From assembly GCA_022844485.1 (NCBI GenBank), contig JALHLQ010000002.1, positions 124,001 through 188,000 of the forward strand: a stretch of 64,000 nucleotides of DNA, written 5' to 3'. Source of the stretch: Xanthobacteraceae bacterium. GTDB taxonomy: Bacteria; Pseudomonadota; Alphaproteobacteria; Rhizobiales; Xanthobacteraceae. A program made the translations under genes and the position numbers. The notes under the pieces were generated by a model, which was not told where the DNA came from, searched no databases, and was given only the letters and a program-made list of their open reading frames with translations. This document shows, one piece after another, positions 52,057 to 61,000 of the stretch (position 1 is its first letter; each line of letters starts with the position of its first letter).

Positions 52057-53211
52057 ATGCTTGCCTACCTGAGCGCGCCGGTTCGGATCGGGTTTCTTTA
52101 TGCCGCAAGCTTCGCGGTGTTCGGCATCAGTATCCCGTTCCTCCCGCTCTGGCTTCAGGGGCGAGGCCTCTCGCCCGAGGAGATCGCGATCGTGGTCGGG
52201 GCCGCCCCGGTGCTGGTCCGCGTTGCGGCGACTCCGGTGTTCGCCGAACTGGCGGACCGCAGCGGGCGGCCGGTGCTGATCCTGCGCGTTGCGGCGGCTG
52301 CGGGTTTGGGCCTTTACCTTTGGCTGGCCGGCTCGCAGGGGTTCTGGCCCCTGTTCATGGCCGTCTGCCTGGTCGCGGTCGCCGCGTCGCCGGTGGTGCC
52401 GCTTTGCGACAGCCTCGCCGTGTCCGAGATGCGCACACGCCAAACGGCGTTCGGCCCAGCCCGCGCGGCCGGTTCCGGAGCCTTCATCGCTGGAAACATC
52501 CTGGCGGGCGTTGCCATCGCGCTCATGCCCATAGGCAACCTGATATGGCTGCTGGTCGCCGCGCAGGGTCTTGCGCTCGCGGCCACGCTCGTTTTCGTCA
52601 CCGACGCCGCACGCGCGTCGACAATCCACGCGAAAGCGCCTCCGACCCGCCGGTTGCTGGTTCCCGGCCTGGTCGTGGCTGTCGCGGCAACGGCGCTCAT
52701 TCAAGGGAGCCATGCGACCTATTACGCGCTGGGCTCGGTGCATTGGCGCGCGCTCGATGTAAGCGGGCCCATGATCGGCGTCTTGTGGGCGATCGGCGTT
52801 CTGCTGGAGATCGTCATCCTGTCGTGGTCGGCGCGGCTGCCTGCATGGGTTGATGCGCGCCATCTCCTGACCGTCGGGGCAACGGCGTGCATCGCCCGCT
52901 GGTCGGTCATGGCGTTCGATCCGACCGGCCCGATGCTGGTCCTTGCGCAAGTGCTGCACTCCTTGACCTACAGCGCGGCCTATCTGGGCGTCATGCGCGC
53001 CATCGCGGTTCTGGCGCCGCGCGGGCTGGAGGCACGGGCGCAGGGGTTCGCCTCAGTGATGCAAGGCATTGTCATGGCCGGCGGCATGGCTTTGGCCGGC
53101 CAGCTTTATACGGGAAGCGGCGGATCCATCTATCTGCCGATGGCGGCGCTGGCTGCATTGGGGCTCGGCACGACGCTGCTTGGGTGGCGGATGCTCCGCT
53201 CAGCCCCATAG
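52057..53211 (+). CDS. Major facilitator superfamily transporter, HcaT/LacY-like group
   Basis: A 384-residue membrane protein with 12 hydrophobic helices. FLYAASFAVFGISIPFLPLW, GLSPEEIAIVVGAAPVLVRV and the cytoplasmic ADRSGRP between helices 2 and 3 fit the phenylpropionate-permease-like (MFS_1_like) group. It is a proton-coupled carrier, substrate unknown. Its last 12 bases overlap the convergent dipeptide epimerase gene. The neighbourhood suggests nothing specific. Confidence 0.88.
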   Translation: MLAYLSAPVRIGFLYAASFAVFGISIPFLPLWLQGRGLSPEEIAIVVGAAPVLVRVAATPVFAELADRSGRPVLILRVAAAAGLGLYLWLAGSQGFWPLFMAVCLVAVAASPVVPLCDSLAVSEMRTRQTAFGPARAAGSGAFIAGNILAGVAIALMPIGNLIWLLVAAQGLALAATLVFVTDAARASTIHAKAPPTRRLLVPGLVVAVAATALIQGSHATYYALGSVHWRALDVSGPMIGVLWAIGVLLEIVILSWSARLPAWVDARHLLTVGATACIARWSVMAFDPTGPMLVLAQVLHSLTYSAAYLGVMRAIAVLAPRGLEARAQGFASVMQGIVMAGGMALAGQLYTGSGGSIYLPMAALAALGLGTTLLGWRMLRSAP

Positions 53212-54183
53212 GCGGGGCTCGGCGGGGTGGATCGTCGAGCCCTCGTAACGAAGCCCGTACTCGCGGTCGCGCGCGAGCAGGAGCGGCCCATCGAGGTCGA
53301 CCCATTGCGCTCGTTGCGCGACGAGCATCGCGGGCGCCATCGCCAGCGAGGTTGAGACCATGCAACCCACCATGATGGCGAACCCGGCCTGCCGGGCCTC
53401 GTGCGCGAGCGCCAGCGCTTCCGTCAGCCCGCCGGTCTTGTCGAGCTTGATATTGATCGCGTCATATTTTCCGGACAGCGCAGGCAGGCTCGCGCGATCA
53501 TGCACGCTCTCGTCCGCGCAAACGGGAACCGTTCTCTCGATCGAAGCGAGCGCCCGATCCCGATCGGCAGGAAGCGGCTGCTCCACGAGCTTGACCTTCG
53601 CTCGCGCGCATGCCGCGAAGTTTTCAGCCAGACAGTCGGCGGTCCAGCCCTCGTTCGCGTCCACGATGAGATCGCAATGCGGGGCCGCCTTGCGCACGGC
53701 TGCAAGCCGTTCGGGATCGCCCGCCGCGCCGAGCTTGATTTTCAGGATCGGCCGCATTGACGCTTTCGCGGCGGCGTCGGCCAGCGCCTCCGGCGTTCCC
53801 AGCGAGATGGTATAGGCCGTGAGAAGCGGGCGCGGCGGCGGCAGACCCGCGAGACGATAGGCCGCCGCGGCGGATCGCTTCGCCTCCAGGTCCCAGAAGG
53901 CGCAGTCGAGCGCGTTGCGCGCTGCGCCGGCCGGCATTGCCGCTTGCAAAGCGATGCGATCGAGTCCGCACGCGATCGGCTCGCGCTGGCCCTCGATTGC
54001 GGCCATGACGCTTTCTGAGCTTTCGCCATAGCGCGCATAGGGCACGCACTCGCCGCGTCCGCGAAATGGGCCGTCGCACAATTCGACGACGACGACCTCG
54101 GCCTCGGTTTTTGCTCCGCGGCTAATGGCGAATGCGCCGGCGATGGGCCAGCGTTCGGTGCGCAGGGTCAATTCCATAGACAT
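53200..54183 (-). CDS. L-Ala-D/L-Glu (dipeptide) epimerase, enolase superfamily
   Basis: A 327-residue enzyme of the muconate-lactonizing / mandelate racemase subgroup. RGRGECVPYARYGES is the N-terminal capping loop; the catalytic Lys-x-Lys is in RPILKIKLGA, the metal ligands in IVDANEGW, KLVEQPLP and VCADES, and the second lysine in NIKLDKTGGLTEAL. This pattern is that of YcjG/YkfB enzymes that recycle murein dipeptides. The start is set at the ATG 54183 (54177 is an alternative). It is divergent from the mla operon. Confidence 0.88.
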   Translation of the reverse strand: MSMELTLRTERWPIAGAFAISRGAKTEAEVVVVELCDGPFRGRGECVPYARYGESSESVMAAIEGQREPIACGLDRIALQAAMPAGAARNALDCAFWDLEAKRSAAAAYRLAGLPPPRPLLTAYTISLGTPEALADAAAKASMRPILKIKLGAAGDPERLAAVRKAAPHCDLIVDANEGWTADCLAENFAACARAKVKLVEQPLPADRDRALASIERTVPVCADESVHDRASLPALSGKYDAINIKLDKTGGLTEALALAHEARQAGFAIMVGCMVSTSLAMAPAMLVAQRAQWVDLDGPLLLARDREYGLRYEGSTIHPAEPRLWG

Positions 54184-54264
54184 CAAAGGTGTTGCCCTGC
54201 GGCACTCGACAGCCGTGAGCTTGAATGTCAAGTATGGCAGCCGGAGGGGCCTCCTCAAGCGCAA

Positions 54265-55443
54265 ATGCGAGGGGCGGCTGAGGTGGCCGATGCGTTCGGG
54301 GGGCAAGTGGGTCAGGCGGCGTTGCTGACGGGTGAGTTGCAGGGCGAGCGTCTCGCGCTCGCCGCTTCCGGCGCGTGGACGGCGGCCCGCGCAGCCGAGC
54401 TCGAAACGCTCATCAGCAAAGCAAGCCAGAAACGCGCGCCGGTGCGCCGCGTCGACATCGACATGGGGCAGATCGAAAGCCTCGACACGTTCGGCGCCTG
54501 GCTCCTGGAGCGCCTCGTCCGCGCCTGGTCGAATGCCGGATGCGAGACGCGCGTCCTGCGGCTGGCCGACAAGTATCAAGGGCTGATCGAGGAAGTCCGG
54601 CTGGTCAACAAGTCGCCGATCCCGAGGCCCGGGGGCGAGCGGCTTCTGCTCGATCGCATCGAAAGCGTCGGCCGGACCATGGTCGAGGTCACGCGCGACC
54701 TTTTCGGCTTCATGCAGATGTTCGGCGAATTGGCGGCCGTGTCGCTGCGGCTTCTCATGCGGCCGCACACGATCCGCTACACGTCGATCGTCCATCACAT
54801 CGACCTGGTCGCATGGCAGGCGATCCCGATCATCCTGCTCATCACTTTCCTGATCGGCGCGATCGTCGCGCAGCAAGGCATCTTCCACTTCCGCAAATTC
54901 GGCGTCGAAGTCTATGTCGTCGACATGGTGGGCATCCTCGTCCTGCGCGAGGTCGGCGTCCTGATCGTGGCCATCATGGTGGCGGGACGTTCGGGGAGCG
55001 CCTACACCGCCGAGCTTGGCTCGATGAAGATGCGCGAGGAGATCGACGCGCTGCGCACGATGGGTTTCGATCCGATCGAGGTTCTGGTCTTTCCGCGGAT
55101 GGTCGCGCTGATGATCGGACTGCCGCTGCTTACGTTTCTCGGGTCCATGGCGGCGCTCTATGGCGGCGGGCTCATATGCTGGCTCTATGGCGGGATGAGT
55201 CCGGAAATCTACATGGCGCGGCTGAAAGAGGCGATCTCGCTGGATCACTTCCAGGTCGGGCTCTACAAGGCGCCGTTCATGGCCATGGTCATCGGCATCG
55301 TCGCGACGGTCGAAGGCATGCAGGTCAAGGGCAGCGCCGAGTCGCTGGGCTTGCAGACGACGGCGTCGGTCGTGAAATCGGTCTTCCTCGTCATCGTGCT
55401 CGACGGCTTCTTCGCCATCTTCTTCGCGGCAATCGGAAAGTGA
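54265..55443 (+). CDS. mlaE: STAS-MlaE fusion, phospholipid ABC transporter permease
   Basis: A 392-residue protein. Residues 1 to about 115 form a STAS-like domain (ASGAWTAARAAELETLIS, VRRVDIDMGQIESLDTFGAW), the role that MlaB plays as a separate protein in Escherichia coli. Residues about 140-390 are the MlaE permease with five helices (LITFLIGAIVAQQGIFHF, LREVGVLIVAIMVAGRSGSA, AELGSMKMREEIDALRTMG). The system moves phospholipids between the membranes. It is first in a four-gene operon; the ATPase gene begins 4 bp downstream. Confidence 0.92.
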   Translation: MRGAAEVADAFGGQVGQAALLTGELQGERLALAASGAWTAARAAELETLISKASQKRAPVRRVDIDMGQIESLDTFGAWLLERLVRAWSNAGCETRVLRLADKYQGLIEEVRLVNKSPIPRPGGERLLLDRIESVGRTMVEVTRDLFGFMQMFGELAAVSLRLLMRPHTIRYTSIVHHIDLVAWQAIPIILLITFLIGAIVAQQGIFHFRKFGVEVYVVDMVGILVLREVGVLIVAIMVAGRSGSAYTAELGSMKMREEIDALRTMGFDPIEVLVFPRMVALMIGLPLLTFLGSMAALYGGGLICWLYGGMSPEIYMARLKEAISLDHFQVGLYKAPFMAMVIGIVATVEGMQVKGSAESLGLQTTASVVKSVFLVIVLDGFFAIFFAAIGK

Positions 55444-55447
55444 ACCC

Positions 55448-56221
55448 ATGGCTGCGAACGAGGCCGTGATCCGGGTTCGCGACCTCGTGGTCGATTTTGC
55501 CGGGAGGCCGGTGCTGAAACACCTCTCGCTTGACGTATTCCGGGGGGAGATTCTCGGCTTTGTCGGCGCGTCGGGCGCCGGAAAATCGGTGCTCACGCGG
55601 ACCATCATCGGCCTTGTGCCGAAGCGGTCAGGGACGATCGAGGTGTTCGGGGTCGATCTGGAGGCCTCCGATTTCGAGGAGAGGCAGGCGGTGGAGCGCC
55701 GCTGGGGCGTCCTGTTTCAGCAAGGCGCGCTGTTTTCGTCGCTGAACGTTTGCCAGAACGTGCAATTTCCCATGCGTGAATACCTCGAACTCTCGCAAAA
55801 GCTGATGGACGAGGTGGCGATGGCCAAGCTCGAGATGGTCGGGCTTCCGCCCGATGTCGGGAGCAAATTCCCCTCGGAGCTTTCTGGCGGCATGGTCAAG
55901 CGCGTGGCGCTCGCGCGCGCTCTCGCGCTCGACCCCGAAATCGTGTTTCTGGACGAACCCACGTCGGGTCTCGACCCCATCGGCGCGGGCGAATTCGACC
56001 ACCTCATCCGTACCCTTCAGCGCACTTTGGGGTTGACCGTATTCATGGTAACTCATGACCTTGACAGCCTGCACTCGGTCTGCGACCGCGTCGCCGTGCT
56101 GGCCGAAGGCAAAGTTGTGGTCGCCGGCCCAATTTCGACAATGCTCGCGTCTGAGCACCCTTGGGTTAAGGCGTATTTCCGCGGGAAACGCTCCCGGGCG
56201 GCAGCCGCCGCCCGCGAGTGA
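55448..56221 (+). CDS. mlaF: Phospholipid ABC transporter ATP-binding protein
   Basis: A 257-residue ATPase. Walker A is GASGAGKSVLTR, the signature is LSGGMVKRVALARAL (the MlaF-type L-S-G-G-M), Walker B is IVFLDEPTSGLDPIG and the H-loop MVTHDLDSLHSV. It powers lipid transport by the MlaE permease. The C-terminal SRAAAAARE tail is short. It sits between mlaE and mlaD with tight spacing. Confidence 0.93.
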   Translation: MAANEAVIRVRDLVVDFAGRPVLKHLSLDVFRGEILGFVGASGAGKSVLTRTIIGLVPKRSGTIEVFGVDLEASDFEERQAVERRWGVLFQQGALFSSLNVCQNVQFPMREYLELSQKLMDEVAMAKLEMVGLPPDVGSKFPSELSGGMVKRVALARALALDPEIVFLDEPTSGLDPIGAGEFDHLIRTLQRTLGLTVFMVTHDLDSLHSVCDRVAVLAEGKVVVAGPISTMLASEHPWVKAYFRGKRSRAAAAARE

Positions 56222-56236
56222 AAGGGGAGCTTGGGC

Positions 56237-57121
56237 ATGGAGACGAGGGCCAATTACATCCTGATCGGCCTGTTCACGCTGACCGTCGTCGCGGCGAGCT
56301 TTTTCTTCGTCTACTGGTTTTCTCAATCCGGCGTCGGCGGAGAACGCGTCGCCTATCGCGTGCTCTTCGAAGGCGCGGTGAACGGCCTGCGTTCCGGCAG
56401 TTCCGTCATGTTCAACGGCATCAAAGTGGGTGAGGTGGTCGATCTGCGGACCAATCCGCAAGATCCGCGGCAGGTGATCACGACGTTTTCGGTGGAACGA
56501 TCGACGCCGATACGGTCGGATACCAAAGTCGGCCTCGAGTTTCAGGGACTGACAGGGATCGCGTCGCTGGCGCTTCGGGGCGGCCGCTCCGATGCACCGG
56601 CGATCGTGGGTCAGCGCGGCGAAGTGCCGACCCTCGTGGCCGATCCGAGCGCCACCTTCGACGTGATGCAGAGCGTGCGCGAAGCCGCCAATCGCGCAGA
56701 CACCATCATGCGGCGGGTCGACACCCTGATCGCCGAGAATGAAGAGCCATTGCGCAACACTATACGCAACATCGACAAGTTCACGGATACGCTGGGAAAG
56801 AACTCGACGCGCTTCGAAAGCATCCTGAGCGGGATCGAAACCATCGTGTCGCCCGACAGCAAGGGCATGGTCTGGGAAATCTCCGAAGCCGCCCGGTCGG
56901 TGCGAACCCTCGCGGATAATCTGGATAAGCGGACAGCCGAACTCAGCGCCAGCCTGGCGAAGTTCACCGGGCCGGGCCTTCGCAATTTTGAAGCGCTGGC
57001 GGTCGACGGGCGGCGGACGCTCGCGGAAATCGAGCGGACTGTTAAGAACTTCGACCGAAATCCCCAGCGTGTCATATTCGGTGGCGGAAATGGTGTTCCG
57101 CAGTATAGTGGCCAGCGTTGA
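56237..57121 (+). CDS. mlaD: MCE-domain protein, MlaD family
   Basis: A 294-residue protein anchored by one N-terminal helix (YILIGLFTLTVVAASFFFVY) with an MCE domain at about 40-118 (FEGAVNGLRSGSSVMFNGIK, GLEFQGLTGIASLALRGG), which forms the periplasmic lipid-binding ring. Downstream is a long helical region (about 140-270), longer than in the enteric MlaD, ending VPQYSGQR. A ribosome binding sequence AAAGGGGAGC precedes the ATG at 56237. No MlaC gene is present. Confidence 0.92.
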   Translation: METRANYILIGLFTLTVVAASFFFVYWFSQSGVGGERVAYRVLFEGAVNGLRSGSSVMFNGIKVGEVVDLRTNPQDPRQVITTFSVERSTPIRSDTKVGLEFQGLTGIASLALRGGRSDAPAIVGQRGEVPTLVADPSATFDVMQSVREAANRADTIMRRVDTLIAENEEPLRNTIRNIDKFTDTLGKNSTRFESILSGIETIVSPDSKGMVWEISEAARSVRTLADNLDKRTAELSASLAKFTGPGLRNFEALAVDGRRTLAEIERTVKNFDRNPQRVIFGGGNGVPQYSGQR

Positions 57122-57125
57122 CAAG

Positions 57126-57752
57126 ATGACTAAAGGGCAGGGGGAGCTTGTGACGTCGTTGCGTTACAGTCAGGCATTGCGTGCGGTTGCGATGATAGCC
57201 ATGACCTCCCTCGTTGGAGGATGCCTCGCTGCGCCAATGCCGACCTTCGATCTCACCGCTCCGACGAATGTCTCGCGCACGAATTTGTCTGCACGAGGGC
57301 AGCTTGTGGTCGTGGAGCCTGCCTCCTTGGCGGTGTTCGAATCCGAAAAGATCGTCGTGCGTCCGCCGCATGGCGCGGTGGCGCATCTGTCCAATGCTCA
57401 GTGGAGCGACCGCTTGCCGAAGTTGCTCCAGGCGCGTCTGGTGCAGGCTTTCGAAAACGGGAGCCGGTTGCGCACCGTCGCGCGGCCCGGCGATCGCGTG
57501 TCGGCTGATTTTCAGCTCTTGACCGATGTGCGGGCGTTCCAGATCGCCGTGGGCGGCGACGCGCCCATGGCCGAAGTCGAGATTTCGGCCAAGGTGGTTT
57601 CGGACAGAGCCGGCCGGATCGTGGCGGCGCGCGTGTTCCGCGCGACGGTGCGGGCGGAGGCTGCGGACGGTCCCGGCGCCGTGCAGGCGCTCGACGAAGC
57701 CTTCCAACGGGTCGCCGCTGAACTCGTGCAGTGGGCATCGCGGCTCGTCTAG
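57126..57752 (+). CDS. ABC-type transport auxiliary lipoprotein (PqiC-like)
   Basis: A 208-residue exported lipoprotein; the signal ends in a lipobox (TSLVGGC) and the mature part (PTFDLTAPTNVSRTNL, LAVFESEKIVVRPPHG, then RLVQAFENGSRLRTVARPGD) is that of the auxiliary lipoprotein family found with MCE transporters. It probably sits in the outer membrane facing the MlaD ring. The ATG at 57126 follows the mlaD stop by 4 bp but lacks a binding site; a GTG at 57150 after GGGGGAG is an equally good start and would give a more normal signal peptide. Confidence 0.82.
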   Translation: MTKGQGELVTSLRYSQALRAVAMIAMTSLVGGCLAAPMPTFDLTAPTNVSRTNLSARGQLVVVEPASLAVFESEKIVVRPPHGAVAHLSNAQWSDRLPKLLQARLVQAFENGSRLRTVARPGDRVSADFQLLTDVRAFQIAVGGDAPMAEVEISAKVVSDRAGRIVAARVFRATVRAEAADGPGAVQALDEAFQRVAAELVQWASRLV

Positions 57753-57794
57753 CGCGATTTTCGGCTATGCCGAGCTGTTCCCTGAAATTACGCC

Positions 57795-58010
57795 TCGCGC
57801 GAGGCCTTGTCCGGAAACCGGGTGCGGATCACGCGCAAATTTCCTTGGCGCATGATCTGGTCCGAAAACGGGGTGCCACTTTTCGGGATCACGCGGGAAT
57901 TTCCCTTTGCGCGTGATCTGGTCCGAAAACGGGGTGCCACTTTTCGGGATCAGCGCGAATTTCCCTTTGCGCGTGACTTGGTCCGGAAACCGGTGCGGAT
58001 CACGCGCCCG
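57795..58010. repeat. 60-bp tandem repeat, about 3.6 copies
   Basis: The unit with core GCGTGATCTGGTCCGAAAAC, then GGGGTGCCACTTTTCGGGAT, recurs with exact 60-bp spacing at about 57851, 57911 and 57971, preceded by a decayed copy near 57803. The core is a rhizobial intergenic repeat that I know as a dispersed element; here it is tandem. It fills the gap between the lipoprotein gene and the convergent end of the growth-pole gene. Confidence 0.9.
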
Positions 58011-58012
58011 GA

Positions 58013-61000
58013 TCAGTTCTCGAGCCGCCCTGATGCGTGGGCAAGCATCGTGTAGACCTTGCCGGTTTCGGACGTGAGATAGGTCCGCGCGACCATCGAA
58101 TCGCGGTCGTTGCGCGAGACCTCTTCCAGCAGGCGCTCGAACTCGGAAATATAGCGATCGACGGTCTGCTTGAATTCCCGGTCCCCGCGATAGCGCTTGC
58201 GGATATCATCGAAGGTCTTCTGGCCCTGCATGGTGTAGAGGCGGCGCGTGAAGACATTGCGCTCGCCGCGCTTGTAGCGGTCCCACAGTTCGGAAGCGGC
58301 GTCGTGGTCGATCATGCGGGCAATGTCGACTGAAAGAGAATCGAGCGACTCGATGGCGTGACGCGGGTTGCGTTCTTCGCTTCGGCCTTGCCCTTCCTCA
58401 CGGGAGGCGCGGGAGAGCACATCGCTCAGCCAGCCGCCGGCGCGCGCCTCCGTCGGCGCAGCGGCGGTCTCCTTGCGGGCGGCGCCCGAGCGGGGAGCAG
58501 CCTCGGCGCGAGCCGCCGCGCGCGGGCTGGTCGTCACGACGGCCGGCTCGACGCGGCGGGACGGCTCGGTGGTTTCGATGCCACGGCCATGGCGCACAAC
58601 GATGCGGTTGAGTTCCGCAAGGGCGTCCATCTGCTCGACGATCACGCGCCGCATTTGCGCGGCGCTTTCCGCAGTCTCCTGCGGAAGCTCAAGAATTCCC
58701 TTGCGCATCTCGTTGCGCGTGCTCTCGAGCTCGCGTTGCATTTCCGCGGCCATGACCTTCATGTCGCGGACGATCTCGGTGAAGCGCTCGCTTGCCTGCC
58801 TGAACAGCGAATTCGTGTCACCGGCAGCCTGTTCGTAGACCGAAAGCATGTCCTCGGCGGTGCGTTTGCGCTCCTGTTCGGCGTTGGCCCGCACGAGATC
58901 GAAGTTTTCGTTGATGGCGCGAGCCCCTTCCGCGCTGAGTTCGGCCAGCGTCCGCGCAATATCGCGTGCCTTTGCGTCGGCAGCCTGGAATGTCTGGTCG
59001 AGCAGGGTACCGAACCGCTTAAGTCGCAGATCGAGCTCTTCGGTCTTGCTGTCAAGGGCGGTGGTCAGTTGCTCGAGGGATTCCTTGCGCTGCGCCAGCA
59101 CGGCGTCGTTGCGGATATTGTTCTTGTCGAGCGTGTCGGCGGCGGCGGCCAGGGCGCGGCCGTGCTCTTCCAATTTTTCCGCAACAAGCGTCATATCTCG
59201 GAGCACGTTGGAGGTGACCGCGTGGAACGACTTGATGTGCTCGTCTGTCTTGGTGTTGGCGGCGCCGCTGCGGTCGGCAATGTCGTTCATCGTTCTTGCA
59301 AAATCGCTCACCCGGTTCGAGAGCGTCGCTTCGATCTTTCCGAGGTTTTGCGTCGCGCCCGTCAGAACCTCCTGCAGCAGAAGATTGGCCTCCCGCAGGC
59401 GGTCGAAAAGTACGGTGGTGTCGTTTCGCAGCACATTGTGCGTTTCCATCACCTCGGAGATCGCCGTCGATGCGGTCCTGCGTGATTGTTCCACTGCCGC
59501 CATCGCGCCGGTCTGCAGGTCCGTCAGAGAACGATTGACCGCCGTCGTGGCGTGCGAACTTGCATCGTTGATGAGTCTCGCGAGCTCCTGGCTGTTACTC
59601 ATCATCGTGTTGCCGAAACTGAGCCCCTTGGCTTCGATGGATTTCACCGCCTCGACGGTGACTCGATCAATGTCGAGAGAGAACTGCTGGCCGCGCTGAT
59701 CGATGGCGGTGACCAGTGGTCCGCTCTTGGAGTCGAGGAGATGGGTCAGCTCGCTGGCCCTGGCTGAAACGGACTTCGCCATCTCTTCGGCTTTCGCCGT
59801 GAATGTCCGCACGACCTCGGCGCCCACGCCGAGCAGAGTCTTCTCGACCTCCCCGGCATTCTGCTTGAGAACGCCACTGACGCCGCTTGCAAGGGCGTTC
59901 AAGAGGCGCTCGGATTCCAGCGAGCTGGTCCGCACCGCTTCCGTCGTGTTCGAGGCGGCGGCTGCGAGCACGCGTTCCGCCTCCTGCGCAGTCGAATGGA
60001 TGGAATCTATCGTTGTGGACTTCAGATTCCTGAAACTGTGTTCGATGTCCTGCGCGTTTTGCCGGAACGAGCTGGCGACCCCGGAAGCTACCGACGTCAA
60101 GGTCCGCTCGGCCTCGGTTGCGCTGGTGCGAATGGCCTCGACGCTGGACGACGCGAATGTGTCCAAGCCGCTGATCCGGTTCTCCACCGCGGAGACGACT
60201 TCACGGCCGCCGTCGGCCAAGGTCTTGGCCATTTCCATTACGCGCGCACCGAGTGAATCGTTGAGATTCTGCGCGCGCGTTTCGATCGCTTCCTGCAGGC
60301 GCGTGATGCGCGTATCGAAGGCGGCGGCCGCTTCGTTCGTCTTCACGCCGACGCGGTTGTCGAAGTTCTCGACATGGGAACGCAGAGCTTCCGTGACTTC
60401 ATCGGTGCGTTGCCCGAGGCGTTCGACGAGTTCGCCGCCATAGACCTTCACGGAGCGGTCGAACTCCGCCAGATGACGAGTAATCAAGCCGGCCAGCGAT
60501 CCGGAATCCCGGGAGATGCGTTCGCCCAGTTCCGCGCCCTCCTTGGAAAAGATTTGCTCAAACGATTGAAGCCGCGAGACGAGCATGTCCTTGATCGAAT
60601 CCGCGCGCGCATTAACGGACTGAGCCAGGCTTTCGGCGGTGCTGTCGAATGTCGCCGTGACCGCACCCGCGCGTGTAATGATGGTGTCGGTGATCTTCGT
60701 GCCGGTTTCCTCGAGCTTGGAGACGACATCGCTGCCGCGCAGCGTGAGATCGAGAACCAAGGATTCCCCGGTGGCCTTCAAGGTGCCATTCGCCTCCTCG
60801 GCGCGCGCAAGAACCGTCTCGGCGAGTCGCGTGCCGGTCTCGAGGAGGCTATCGCTGATTTGCTTCGAGCCGTCGGCAAGGCTTCGGGCGATCGCGGTGG
60901 TCCTGGCAGAGACGTCCTGGGTGACCTGGTCAAGGCGCTCCGACAGCATGCGACCGAGATTGTTGGTGAGAACGATGACTTCGTCGCTCAGCCGGTCCGT

